The notes below the pieces were generated by a model. That model made no database searches. It saw nothing but the letters and a program-made list of their open reading frames with translations, and was not told where the DNA came from. Shown piece by piece: positions 8,628 through 16,986 of a stretch of 64,000 nucleotides of DNA; the stretch's first letter is position 1, and the number at the start of each line of letters is the position of its first letter. Position numbers and translations under genes: made by a program. The DNA is from an uncultured Clostridia bacterium. Its GTDB lineage: Bacteria; Bacillota; Clostridia; Lachnospirales; CAG-274. The DNA lies in NCBI GenBank assembly GCA_947591605.1, contig CANQDF010000009.1, positions 16,607 to 80,606 on the forward strand, given 5' to 3'.

Positions 8628-9367
8628 TGGCTAACGTAAACATAAATAAAAACGAAAGAGTAGACGATCTGCACCGAAACGGTTATATGCTTATCCAGGA
8701 TCCCGAAAGGTTCTGCTTTGGCATAGATGCGGTTTTGCTTGCGGGTTATGCAAAAATGAATAAAAACGAGGTTGCCCTTGATATGTGTACGGGCACAGGA
8801 GTTATACCCATACTTATGAAGGGCAAAACCGACGGCGAGCAGTTTGTGGGTGTGGAGATACAGCAGGAAAGTGCGGAAATGGCACAGCGCAGCGTTCTGC
8901 TTAACGACCTGGAAAACAACATATTCATACAGCACGGTGATATAAGAGAGTTGGACAAAATGTTCAGGGCAGGCAGCTTTGATGTGGTTACCTGCAATCC
9001 GCCTTATATGCCAAACGGCGGAGGCCTTTTAAATGACCGTACACCCAAGGCTGTTGCAAGGCACGAGATACTCTGTACACTGGAGGATGTGCTGAGCATG
9101 GCGGATAAAATGCTGCGTGTGGGCGGCAGAATGTATATGGTGCATCGCCCTGCAAGGCTTGTGGATATTTTTGCGCTTTCAAGGCAGTATCATCTGGAGC
9201 CTAAACGTATGCGCCTTGTGCATCCCTATGTTGAAAAGGAGCCAACCCTTGTGCTTGTTGAGTTTATAAAGGGCGGCAAGCCTATGCTTAAGGTGGAGCC
9301 GCCGCTTATTATTTATCTTATCAACGGTGAATATACCTCGGAGATAAGGGATATTTACTATAATTGA
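8627..9367 (+). CDS. tRNA1(Val) (adenine37-N6)-methyltransferase family protein (TrmN6/YabB)
   Basis: The 246-residue protein is a class I SAM-dependent methyltransferase. It shows the YabB/TrmN6 N-terminal motif DPERFCFGIDAVLLA, motif I LDMCTGTGVIPI, and the catalytic NPPY motif (CNPPYMPNGG) typical of N6-adenine methyltransferases. The likely target is an adenine at tRNA position 37, based on family and operon position. The start ATG overlaps the ricT stop codon by one base, suggesting translational coupling. Confidence 0.88.
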   Translation: MANVNINKNERVDDLHRNGYMLIQDPERFCFGIDAVLLAGYAKMNKNEVALDMCTGTGVIPILMKGKTDGEQFVGVEIQQESAEMAQRSVLLNDLENNIFIQHGDIRELDKMFRAGSFDVVTCNPPYMPNGGGLLNDRTPKAVARHEILCTLEDVLSMADKMLRVGGRMYMVHRPARLVDIFALSRQYHLEPKRMRLVHPYVEKEPTLVLVEFIKGGKPMLKVEPPLIIYLINGEYTSEIRDIYYN

Positions 9368-9374
9368 GGTCGGT

Positions 9375-10226
9375 ATGGATACAGGAATTTTGTATGTGTG
9401 CGGTACGCCTATAGGCAATATGGAGGATATTACGCTAAGGGCTCTGCGCATATTTAAAGAGGCAGATCTGATAGCTGCCGAGGATACAAGGCAAACGGTC
9501 AAGCTCTTGAACCGCTATAATATAAAAACACCGCTTACAAGCTACCATGAGCACAATAAAGCGGCAAAAGGCAAGGCTATTGTGTCAATGCTTAAGGAGG
9601 GTAAAAATATTGCCCTGGTAAGCGATGCGGGTATGCCGGGTATATCCGATCCTGGTGAAGACCTTATTGCACTCTGCTATGAGGAGGGCATATCCGTTAC
9701 AGCCGTGCCGGGCCCCACAGCGGTTGCAACGGCAGCGGTACTCAGCGGCATGCCGACAAGGAGTTTTGTGTTTGAGGGCTTTTTGCCCGCAAACAAAAAG
9801 CAGCGCAGCGAGGTAATATCCCGTATTGAGGGCGAAACAAGGACAGTTGTTTTGTACGAGGCGCCGCATCACCTTACGGATACGCTCGGGCAGCTTTGCA
9901 AAACCATGGCGGATCGTCCTGCCGCTGCGGTGAGGGAGCTTACAAAAAAGCACGAAACCGTTAACAGGGGCACTCTTTCCGAGCTTTTGGAGTACTTTGC
10001 ACAAAATGAGCCAAAGGGAGAGTTTGTGCTTGTAATAGGCGGTAAAAGTGCGGCTGAGGCTGAAAGAGAAAAAATTGCGGGCTTTGAAAAGATGACCGTG
10101 CAAGAGCACTACCGCTGCTGTCTGGAAAGCGGCATGGAGCCAAAGGAGGCAATGAAGCAGGTTGCCAGGGACAGAGGCGTAGGCAAAAGAGAGATCTATA
10201 AAACACTTAACATTAAAGAGGATTGA
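9375..10226 (+). CDS. rsmI: 16S rRNA (cytidine1402-2'-O)-methyltransferase
   Basis: The 283-residue protein of the tetrapyrrole-methylase fold matches RsmI: VCGTPIGNMEDITLRAL at the N-terminus, AAEDTRQTVKLL, the SAM-binding VSDAGMPGISDPG and the VPGPTAVATAAVLSG loop. It 2'-O-methylates C1402 of 16S rRNA. The C-terminal extension (about 50 residues) resembles the family's small helical domain. It lies 7 bases after the preceding methyltransferase gene, with GAGGT upstream. Confidence 0.95.
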   Translation: MDTGILYVCGTPIGNMEDITLRALRIFKEADLIAAEDTRQTVKLLNRYNIKTPLTSYHEHNKAAKGKAIVSMLKEGKNIALVSDAGMPGISDPGEDLIALCYEEGISVTAVPGPTAVATAAVLSGMPTRSFVFEGFLPANKKQRSEVISRIEGETRTVVLYEAPHHLTDTLGQLCKTMADRPAAAVRELTKKHETVNRGTLSELLEYFAQNEPKGEFVLVIGGKSAAEAEREKIAGFEKMTVQEHYRCCLESGMEPKEAMKQVARDRGVGKREIYKTLNIKED

Positions 10227-10231
10227 TTTTT

Positions 10232-10921
10232 ATGAAGGCTTTGGTTTTGTTTTCCGGAGGGACCGACAGTACCGTCTGTCTTGCTCTGGCTGTGGAAAAA
10301 TACGGCAGGGATGAGGTAACTGCTCTTTCCGTTTCATACGGGCAAAAGCATATCAAGGAGATAGAGGCATCTGAAAAAATAGCCGCATACTACGGTGTTG
10401 CAAGGCGTACACTGGATATGTCCGCAATATTTGAGGGCAGCAGCTGTTCCCTTTTAAGCTCCTCACAGGAGGAGATACCGCACGAAAGCTATTCGGGTCA
10501 GCTTGAAAAAAGCGGAGGCGCTCCCGTGTCTACATATGTTCCGTTCAGAAACGGGCTTTTTCTTTCCGCTGCGGCGGCAGAAGCAATATCCTTGGGATGC
10601 GGTGAGATATATTACGGTGCTCACGGTGATGATGCTGCAGGCAACGCATATCCCGACTGCAGTGAGGAGTTCAACAGGGCAATAGGCTCTGCAATTTATA
10701 TCGGCAGCGGAAAAACCTTGAGCATAACGGCGCCTTTTATAGGCAAAACAAAAGCGCAGGTCGTTAAGGAGGGCCTTAGGCTTGGCGTGCCCTTTCATCT
10801 TACATGGAGCTGCTATGAGGGCGGTGAGAAGCCCTGCGGCACATGCGGTACCTGCCGTGACAGGATAAGGGCATTTGAGCTAAACGGCGTAAAGGATCCG
10901 CTTGAATACATCGGTCAATAA
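10232..10921 (+). CDS. queC: 7-cyano-7-deazaguanine synthase
   Basis: The 229-residue ATP-dependent enzyme converts 7-carboxy-7-deazaguanine to preQ0 in queuosine synthesis. Visible are the PP-loop LFSGGTDSTVCLA, the PFRNG stretch, the GAHGDDAAGNAYPDC substrate region and the C-terminal zinc site CYEGGEKPCGTCGTC. ATG at 10232 is preferred because AGAGGA lies about 11 bases upstream; an in-frame TTG at 10223 is too close to it. It is last in the tmk operon. The usual partners queD, queE and queF are not in the window. Confidence 0.93.
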   Translation: MKALVLFSGGTDSTVCLALAVEKYGRDEVTALSVSYGQKHIKEIEASEKIAAYYGVARRTLDMSAIFEGSSCSLLSSSQEEIPHESYSGQLEKSGGAPVSTYVPFRNGLFLSAAAAEAISLGCGEIYYGAHGDDAAGNAYPDCSEEFNRAIGSAIYIGSGKTLSITAPFIGKTKAQVVKEGLRLGVPFHLTWSCYEGGEKPCGTCGTCRDRIRAFELNGVKDPLEYIGQ

Positions 10922-10926
10922 AAACC

Positions 10927-10960
10927 GGGTGCAGTCATTACCTGATTTGCACCCTATTTG
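10927..10960 (+). terminator. Probable terminator after queC
   Basis: GGGTGCA pairs perfectly with TGCACCC around a 14-base loop, followed by a weak TATTTG tail. The T run is short, so termination may be partial. Confidence 0.55.
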
Positions 10961-11102
10961 TATGCTGTTAAGAAAAGTTTAATCTTTAACGGGTTGCCAA
11001 AATCTGTGCTTTGATGTATATTAATATTTGTGTTTTGTTGCAATTTGCGCATAAAATGCCTTTTACAGGCTTAATAACATAAAATCAAGGGAGGGAGTTA
11101 CT

Positions 11103-12176
11103 TTGATAGAGGTAAAAAATCTTACAAAAGTATACGGCCATCACAGAGCTGTGGACAATATCAGCTTTACGGTAAATGACGGTGAGATACTGGGCTTTCT
11201 TGGGCCAAACGGCGCAGGCAAAACCACAACTATGAATATGATGACGGGTTTTATCTCCGCAACGGAGGGTACCGTAACCATAAACGGATACGATATTCTG
11301 GACGATACAATAAATGCAAGAAAACAGCTTGGGTATCTGCCGGACGTTCCGCCCGTATACGGTGAAATGCGTGTGGATGAGTATCTGGACTTTGTATGCG
11401 ATATAAAAAAGGTAAAAAAGAGTGAGCGTGCGGCAATGCTTGACGATATAACGTCCACGGTAGGCATTTCTAATGTGCGCAAAAGGATAGTAAAAAACCT
11501 GTCAAAGGGCTACAGACAGCGTGTAGGCCTTGCACAGGCGCTTGTGGGCTATCCCTCCGTACTGATACTTGACGAGCCCACGGTCGGCCTTGACCCGGGA
11601 CAGATAATAGAGATGCGCAGGGTAATAAAGGAGCTTGGCAAAAGGCATACCATACTTTTAAGCTCACATATATTAAGCGAAGTGGGCGCCGTGTGCGACA
11701 GGGTGATGATAATAAACAACGGCAAAATAGTTGCAAGCGATACTACCCATAATCTTGAGGAGGGTGCTGCGGAAAATATTCAGCTTGTAAAGATAAAAGG
11801 CGATATAAATGCCGCATCACAAGCACTGAAAGCCGTTGAGGGCGTCGTATCGGTGCAGGAGTCGGCCTGTGACGAGGAGGGCTGCTCACAGCTTAGGATA
11901 AATACAGGCTCCGAGGATATAAGGGCGGATATTGTAAAAGCGCTTGTATCTGCCGGCATAGATATTGTTATGCTGAAGCCGGCAGCGCTTAGCCTTGAGG
12001 ACGCATTCCTTAAGGTAATAAACGGCGAATATGATATGCCCGAAGCGTGGGATAACGATGCGGACGGCGGCGAAGAGCTTGAACAAGTCAGCGACGGGGA
12101 TGAACGGCATACAGACGAAGAGGAAAGCGGCGCAGAACAGTCCGTATCCTCCGATGCCGAAAGTGAGGAGGAGTAA
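11103..12176 (+). CDS. ABC transporter ATP-binding protein (GldA-like)
   Basis: The 357-residue ATPase has Walker A GPNGAGKTT, the Q-loop, signature LSKGYRQRVGLAQAL, Walker B VLILDEPTVGLDP and the H-loop SSHIL. A second domain (about residues 215-310) fits the C-terminal regulatory part of GldA/drug-type ATPases. The last 45 residues are highly acidic (EEGAEQ, DAESEEE). The start is TTG at 11103, with GGGAGGGAG upstream; no ATG fits. The gene is followed by a permease, a GldG-like protein and a DUF4340 protein, so it powers that ABC-2-type complex. The substrate is unknown. Confidence 0.88.
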   Translation: MIEVKNLTKVYGHHRAVDNISFTVNDGEILGFLGPNGAGKTTTMNMMTGFISATEGTVTINGYDILDDTINARKQLGYLPDVPPVYGEMRVDEYLDFVCDIKKVKKSERAAMLDDITSTVGISNVRKRIVKNLSKGYRQRVGLAQALVGYPSVLILDEPTVGLDPGQIIEMRRVIKELGKRHTILLSSHILSEVGAVCDRVMIINNGKIVASDTTHNLEEGAAENIQLVKIKGDINAASQALKAVEGVVSVQESACDEEGCSQLRINTGSEDIRADIVKALVSAGIDIVMLKPAALSLEDAFLKVINGEYDMPEAWDNDADGGEELEQVSDGDERHTDEEESGAEQSVSSDAESEEE

Positions 12177-12177
12177 T

Positions 12178-13041
12178 ATGGCAGCCATTATAAAAAAGGA
12201 GTTAAGAACATATTTTACCACATTGACGGGTTATGCGTTCCTTGGTTTTTTTGTGCTTATAACGGGTTATTTTTTTGTGTCGCAGAATATTGCGGGGGCA
12301 AGCATGGACTACAGTGAAACGCTTATAGGTACCATGATAATGTTTCTTATACTTGTACCCGTGCTTACAATGAGGCTTTTTGCGGAGGAGGCAAGACAAA
12401 AGACGGATCAGCTCCTCTACACATCTCCGCTTAGGGTTACGGATATAGTTGTGGGCAAGTTTATTGCGGCAAGCCTTCTTTTTCTTATAGGTCTTGCAAT
12501 TACAATGATATTCCCTTTTATACTCAGCAAGTACGGCGAGCTTAACGTAAAAGGCACCGTAGGTGTTGTGACGGGTTATTTTCTTATGGGCTGCTGCCTC
12601 ATTAGCGTAGGTTTGTTCATATCGGTGCTTACCGACAACCAGATAGTGGCTGCGGCGGGTACCTTTGCTGCGCTTTTTTTGCTGCTTATGATGGATAATA
12701 TAGCTGCCAATGCGCCAATTACAAGGCTGTCCTCGGCAGTGTTTGTTGCTGTGCTTATACTGGCGGTGCTTATAGTTTTATACAGCGGCACAAAGAGTAT
12801 AGCAGGTACGTTGGTGTCGGGTGTATTATGCTATTTGCTGCTTTTTGCGGCATATATGCTTTTCCCCGCATTGTTTGACAGTACCATAACAAGGCTGCTC
12901 GGCTGGCTGTCGGTGCTTAACAGGTTCCAGAACTTCTACCTCGGCGTATTCGGTCTGTCGGATGTGGTGTATTATGTTACATTTGCCGCTGCTTTTTTGT
13001 ATCTTACGGTGAGTGTTATCGAGAAAAGAAGATGGAGCTGA
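12178..13041 (+). CDS. ABC-2 type permease (GldF-like)
   Basis: The 287-residue membrane protein has six hydrophobic segments, starting after the amphipathic IIKKELRTYFTTLTGY typical of GldF/ABC-2 permeases. The RLFAEEARQKTDQLLYTSP loop between segments is characteristic. The ATG at 12178 is chosen because GAGGAGGAG, which is the coding end of the ATPase gene, acts as its ribosome site; the gap between genes is 1 base. It works with the preceding ATPase as the membrane channel. Confidence 0.88.
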   Translation: MAAIIKKELRTYFTTLTGYAFLGFFVLITGYFFVSQNIAGASMDYSETLIGTMIMFLILVPVLTMRLFAEEARQKTDQLLYTSPLRVTDIVVGKFIAASLLFLIGLAITMIFPFILSKYGELNVKGTVGVVTGYFLMGCCLISVGLFISVLTDNQIVAAAGTFAALFLLLMMDNIAANAPITRLSSAVFVAVLILAVLIVLYSGTKSIAGTLVSGVLCYLLLFAAYMLFPALFDSTITRLLGWLSVLNRFQNFYLGVFGLSDVVYYVTFAAAFLYLTVSVIEKRRWS

Positions 13042-13055
13042 TCGGAGGGTGACAA

Positions 13056-14459
13056 ATGAATAAATCAGTTAATAAAAAATTCAAATACGGTGCATATTCT
13101 ACTGTTGCAACAATTGTGGTAATAGCCGTATTGGTGGCTGTAAACCTTGTAGCAGGCGAGTTTGACTATAAGTTTGATATGACGTCCGAGAGCATATTTT
13201 CTCTTTCCGATGAAACGGAAGAGGTGCTTAAAAATACGGATGCGGATGTAAAAATATATACGCTTTTCGGTGCCAAGGACAGCGATACCGTCATAAGCAG
13301 GGTGGAGCAGGTGCTTGACCTCTACAGGCTTGCCGACAGCAATATCAGCGTTGAAAATAAGGATATGTATCTTTATCCCGATTTTGCTTCTTCATATACC
13401 TCCGAGGATATCAATGTAGATAAAAACAGCATTATTGTACAGTGCGGAGATAAGTTTAAGGTAATAAATTATTCGGATTACTATGACAGCAGAGGCAACT
13501 TTAATATTGAAGAATATGTAACAGGCGCAATACAATATGTTACCTCGCAGGTAGAGCCTACCATATATTATGTTACAGGCCACGGTGAGGCGGAGCCGGA
13601 AAACTATGCGCTGCTTGATCAGCAGCTTAAGCTCAACAATTACAGCGTTGAAAGCATAAACCTGCTGGAAAGCGATATACCCGATGACTGCACAATGCTT
13701 TTTATCACTATGGGCGCAAAGGACTATTCCGAGGAGGAGGCACAAAAGGTAAAGGACTACCTTACCGCAGACGGACGTGCCTTGATAATTGTAAGCGGTA
13801 TTGACAGCAGTACACATCCGGGGCTTTGCTCCGTTATAGAGGAATACGGTCTGGAGGCAATGAGCGGATATGTGCTTGAGGGAGATGAGTCCAGATATAT
13901 GGCAGGTACGCCTGCTGCGGTGCTCCCCGAGATAAATGCCCACGGCATAACCTCGGATATAATAGACAGCGGCTACAGTATGCTTGCTTACATGACGCAG
14001 GCATTCAAGGAGAGCGATGTAAAAAAACAGGGGCTTGTAATCGAACCTCTGATAGCTTCGTCCGATACGTCGTTTATAAAAAACGCACAAAACACTTCGT
14101 TCAATAAGGAGCCGGGGGATATAGAGGGACCGTTTGCGCTTGCATATGCGGTAACGGATTCCGGCTATACGGATACAAGCCATACTACAAAGGTTGTTGT
14201 ATCGGGTGCATATTCAATGCTTATACCGGACTATGATATGTATGTAAACGGAAGCGGCACAACCTTTATAATGAATGCGGTAAAATGGCTCGATGACAAC
14301 TCCCTGTCCGTAAATATCAGATCCAAAAGGCTTGACAGCGGCACCTTTACCGTTTCGGACGGTGCCAGGACCAAAATTCAGGTGTTTAGCTGGGCAGTGA
14401 TCCCGGGTACGCTGTTCCTTTGCGGTTTTATCGTATGGCTCGGAAGGAGAAACGGATGA
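13056..14459 (+). CDS. GldG-like ABC transporter auxiliary protein
   Basis: The 467-residue protein has an N-terminal membrane helix (about residues 18-35), a large extracytoplasmic region beginning with the GldG-type stretch FDMTSESIFSLSDETEEVL and containing the VTGHGEAEPENY motif, and a C-terminal membrane helix ending in LGRRNG. GldG is described as the auxiliary partner of GldA/GldF in Bacteroidetes gliding motility. In Firmicutes such cassettes occur without known gliding, and their role is unclear. GGAGGGTG precedes the start. Confidence 0.86.
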   Translation: MNKSVNKKFKYGAYSTVATIVVIAVLVAVNLVAGEFDYKFDMTSESIFSLSDETEEVLKNTDADVKIYTLFGAKDSDTVISRVEQVLDLYRLADSNISVENKDMYLYPDFASSYTSEDINVDKNSIIVQCGDKFKVINYSDYYDSRGNFNIEEYVTGAIQYVTSQVEPTIYYVTGHGEAEPENYALLDQQLKLNNYSVESINLLESDIPDDCTMLFITMGAKDYSEEEAQKVKDYLTADGRALIIVSGIDSSTHPGLCSVIEEYGLEAMSGYVLEGDESRYMAGTPAAVLPEINAHGITSDIIDSGYSMLAYMTQAFKESDVKKQGLVIEPLIASSDTSFIKNAQNTSFNKEPGDIEGPFALAYAVTDSGYTDTSHTTKVVVSGAYSMLIPDYDMYVNGSGTTFIMNAVKWLDDNSLSVNIRSKRLDSGTFTVSDGARTKIQVFSWAVIPGTLFLCGFIVWLGRRNG

Positions 14460-15919
14460 TGAAAAACAAACTTATTCCGCTTTTGGGCGGTATAGCTGTG
14501 TTTGCCTTGCTTGTGGGCATATATGCCGTCAAATCAAACAGCCGTTCGCCGCTGCAAAACGCCGAGGAAACCACCGAGGATACATCGGATACTATATCCT
14601 ACGTAAATTCGGGCAGGTATACCCTTTGTGACAAAAATGCCGAGGATGTCAGAAGCATTGATATAACCTCTCACGAGGCGGGCAAATCGGACAGCGAGCT
14701 AAGCCTTGTTATCGGCGAAGACGGCTCGTACAGTGTAAAAAATTATGAGGATGTCGTTATAAATCCGTCAAATGCCGCAAGCCTTGCAAGCAATTTTGTT
14801 TCGCTTTATGCCGACGAAGTCATAGAGCAAGGCGACAGAGCAGTTTACGGGCTTGCCGAGCCGCTTGCCGAGGGCAAGGCGACCTACAGTGACGGAAGTA
14901 CGCTTACTCTCAGACTTGGTTCTCTTACTGCGGATAAAAAATATTATTATGTTGAAAGCTCCGATGCGGAGGGTATATATCTTGTGGATGCCGTTGTGGG
15001 CAAACGTCTGCTTTACGGCATAAACGATCTGGTGGATAAGAACATAAGCGCAATAAAGGCAAATTATGTGGATTATATACAGGTTATAAAGGCGGACGGT
15101 GACGAGCTGCTGATATACTATGACGCCGAAAAATCAAATGCCAATACGGTATATGCAAACAGCGGTCTGGCTACACTTACTATGGAAAAGCCCGTGAACG
15201 GTGCCTCGGTATATCCTTATAACCTTACAGGCTCTATACTCAGAACCTGCTCCGGGCTTACGGTAAGCAGCGTTGTGGATGCAAAGCCGGAGGATTACTC
15301 CGTATACGGCCTCGATAAGCCCAAAATGACAGTCAGGCTGAGGGATAACGAAAACAAACTTGAGATAAAGGCAGGCAGCGATGCCGGAGATGAAAACGTG
15401 TATGCTCTTATAGACGGCAGAGTAAGCGTGTTTGCCATAAATAAAAGCCTGCTGGAGCCGTTTGAAAACTATAACGTTACCGATTTTATCGAAAAATTTA
15501 TTGCCCTCCATATGCGTACCGATATAAGCTCGGCTGAGCTTACGGGTGAATCGGGCAGCTTTAAGCTGGACTTTAAAGCGGAAAACGGTAAGGAGCTTGT
15601 AACCGACAATAAGGGAAATATCAAGGATAACCGGGATATAACAATAAACGGGAGTGCTGTGAAAGCGGACGGCTTTGCGGCGTTCTACGAGCTGCTGGCA
15701 GGGCTTACGTTTGACCAGATAACAGAACACACACAAAAGAGCGGTCAGCCCGATGCGGTGCTTGTCTACACCATGCTTGACGGCAGTAAGGAAACCATCA
15801 ATTTTTATGATTACAACAGTAATTTTTATATAATTGACAAGGACGGCAGCTATGATCTGCTTATAAGTAAACAAAGCGTAAAACAGGTGGCTGACAGGGC
15901 GTTGGCTCTGACAGAGTGA
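14456..15919 (+). CDS. DUF4340 domain lipid- or membrane-anchored protein
   Basis: The protein has 487 residues. After the start a hydrophobic segment (LIPLLGGIAVFALLVGIYAVK) works as signal anchor, followed by an acidic linker and a soluble exported body with repeated beta structure, including the VYGLAEP and VYGLDKPKMTV stretches typical of DUF4340 repeats. DUF4340 genes regularly follow GldG-like genes. Start ATG at 14456 overlaps the GldG stop (ATGA) and has AAGGAG 6 bases upstream; ATG at 14459 is possible. It likely completes the exported part of the ABC complex. The function is unknown. Confidence 0.85.
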   Translation: MMKNKLIPLLGGIAVFALLVGIYAVKSNSRSPLQNAEETTEDTSDTISYVNSGRYTLCDKNAEDVRSIDITSHEAGKSDSELSLVIGEDGSYSVKNYEDVVINPSNAASLASNFVSLYADEVIEQGDRAVYGLAEPLAEGKATYSDGSTLTLRLGSLTADKKYYYVESSDAEGIYLVDAVVGKRLLYGINDLVDKNISAIKANYVDYIQVIKADGDELLIYYDAEKSNANTVYANSGLATLTMEKPVNGASVYPYNLTGSILRTCSGLTVSSVVDAKPEDYSVYGLDKPKMTVRLRDNENKLEIKAGSDAGDENVYALIDGRVSVFAINKSLLEPFENYNVTDFIEKFIALHMRTDISSAELTGESGSFKLDFKAENGKELVTDNKGNIKDNRDITINGSAVKADGFAAFYELLAGLTFDQITEHTQKSGQPDAVLVYTMLDGSKETINFYDYNSNFYIIDKDGSYDLLISKQSVKQVADRALALTE

Positions 15920-15932
15920 CGGGAGGTAAAAT

Positions 15933-16577
15933 ATGAAGCCCGATAAAAGATCAATGAGGCTTTATGCAGTGACCGACAGAGCTTGGCTTAAGGACGGAGA
16001 GCGGCTCGCCGATAAGGTCGAGGAGGCAATAAAGGGCGGTGTAACGTTTGTACAGCTCAGGGAAAAGCAGCTTGACTATGCCGCATTCAAGGCTGTCGCA
16101 CTTGAAGTCAAGGAGGTATGCGCTTCATACGGCGTTCCCTTTGTAATAAACGACAACGTGGAGCTTGCAAGGGATATAGATGCCGACGGTGTCCATGTCG
16201 GTCAGGGCGATATGGAAATAAAAAAGGCAAGAGCAATACTTGGCAGCGACAAGATAATAGGTGTTTCCGCAGCTAACCTATATGCTGCGCTGGCTGCCGA
16301 AAAGCAGGGCGCCGACTATATAGGCGTAGGCTCGGTGTTCCATACCGACACAAAGAGCGACGCAAAGCCCGTTGCACGGGAGGAGATACGCAGGATCACC
16401 GGTGCCGTTACTATACCTGCGGTCGCAATAGGCGGCATAGGCCCGGACAATATCGGAGAGCTTGCGGGGCTTGAGCTGTCGGGTGCGGCTGTGGTTTCGG
16501 CAATTTTTGCACGGGAGGACGTATATCTTGCGGCAAAACGGCTCAGAGCTTTGTGTGATGAGGTGTTTGGCGCATAA
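15933..16577 (+). CDS. thiE: Thiamine phosphate synthase
   Basis: The 214-residue TIM-barrel enzyme joins HMP-PP and thiazole phosphate to form thiamine phosphate. It shows VQLREKQLDY, FVINDNVELA, DGVHVGQGDM, GADYIGVGSVF and PAVAIGGIGPDN, all ThiE landmarks. GGGAGGT is upstream, and it follows the DUF4340 gene by 13 bases, so it may be read from the ABC cassette transcript. No other thiamine genes and no TPP riboswitch are seen nearby. Confidence 0.94.
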   Translation: MKPDKRSMRLYAVTDRAWLKDGERLADKVEEAIKGGVTFVQLREKQLDYAAFKAVALEVKEVCASYGVPFVINDNVELARDIDADGVHVGQGDMEIKKARAILGSDKIIGVSAANLYAALAAEKQGADYIGVGSVFHTDTKSDAKPVAREEIRRITGAVTIPAVAIGGIGPDNIGELAGLELSGAAVVSAIFAREDVYLAAKRLRALCDEVFGA

Positions 16578-16667
16578 TGACTATATGCCGTAAATATATT
16601 GCCTGCCGTGCGGCTTGTGCCGATGCAGCTTAAAATATTAAAAAAATTTTAATAAATGTTTCATTTT

Positions 16668-16698
16668 AAAGGACGGTGCAGGGAGTGCCGTCCTTTTT
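16668..16698 (+). terminator. Terminator after thiE
   Basis: AAAGGACGG pairs with CCGTCCTTT across a short loop and ends in a T run. It lies about 90 bases past the thiE stop. Confidence 0.85.
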
Positions 16699-16796
16699 GG
16701 CTTATTCATTGTATATTTGCTGTTAAGGAAATGAAAAATATGTTAATAATGTAATAAATATGTATAAAAAAATTCTTATATCTTTTAAATTAAATA

Positions 16797-16824
16797 TTGA
16801 TTTTTTATAAAAATTTGTTATAAT
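16797..16824 (+). promoter_or_regulatory. Sigma-A promoter of the PL9-SLH gene
   Basis: A -35 TTGATT (16797-16802), 16-base spacer and perfect -10 TATAAT (16819-16824) predict a start near 16831. That leaves an untranslated leader of about 155 bases. Confidence 0.7.
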
Positions 16825-16830
16825 TAATAT

Positions 16831-16986
16831 AGCTATGAATAATAAATTTTGTGGTTGTGCATATAGACCTATCCGATTTACTCGGGGCAGTAAGGCGGGC
16901 AGGTATGTGTGTCGGAATTGTGAAAGTTATATATTTCATAGGAACAATCGGTTTTTTGCCGAAATAAAAAAAGGAGGAATTAATTA
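16831..16986 (+). ncRNA. Structured 5' leader of unknown class
   Basis: The leader can fold into a two-part hairpin: ACCTATCC (16867-16874) with GGGCAGGT (16897-16904, one mismatch), an internal loop, TTACT with AGTAA, and a CGGGGC apical loop. A second AU-rich hairpin follows (ATTGTGAAA with TTTC...ACAAT), then a TCGG/CCGA hairpin (16948-16962) just before the ribosome site AAGGAGG. I do not recognise a known riboswitch consensus. It may be a regulatory leader or simply an mRNA-stabilising one. Confidence 0.4.

Noticed and set aside
16861..16910. Possible cyclic di-GMP riboswitch in the PL9-SLH leader
   Set aside because: The conserved GEMM segments (GGGCAAACC and GGACGCAAAGCC-like) are absent, so only a generic folded leader is claimed.
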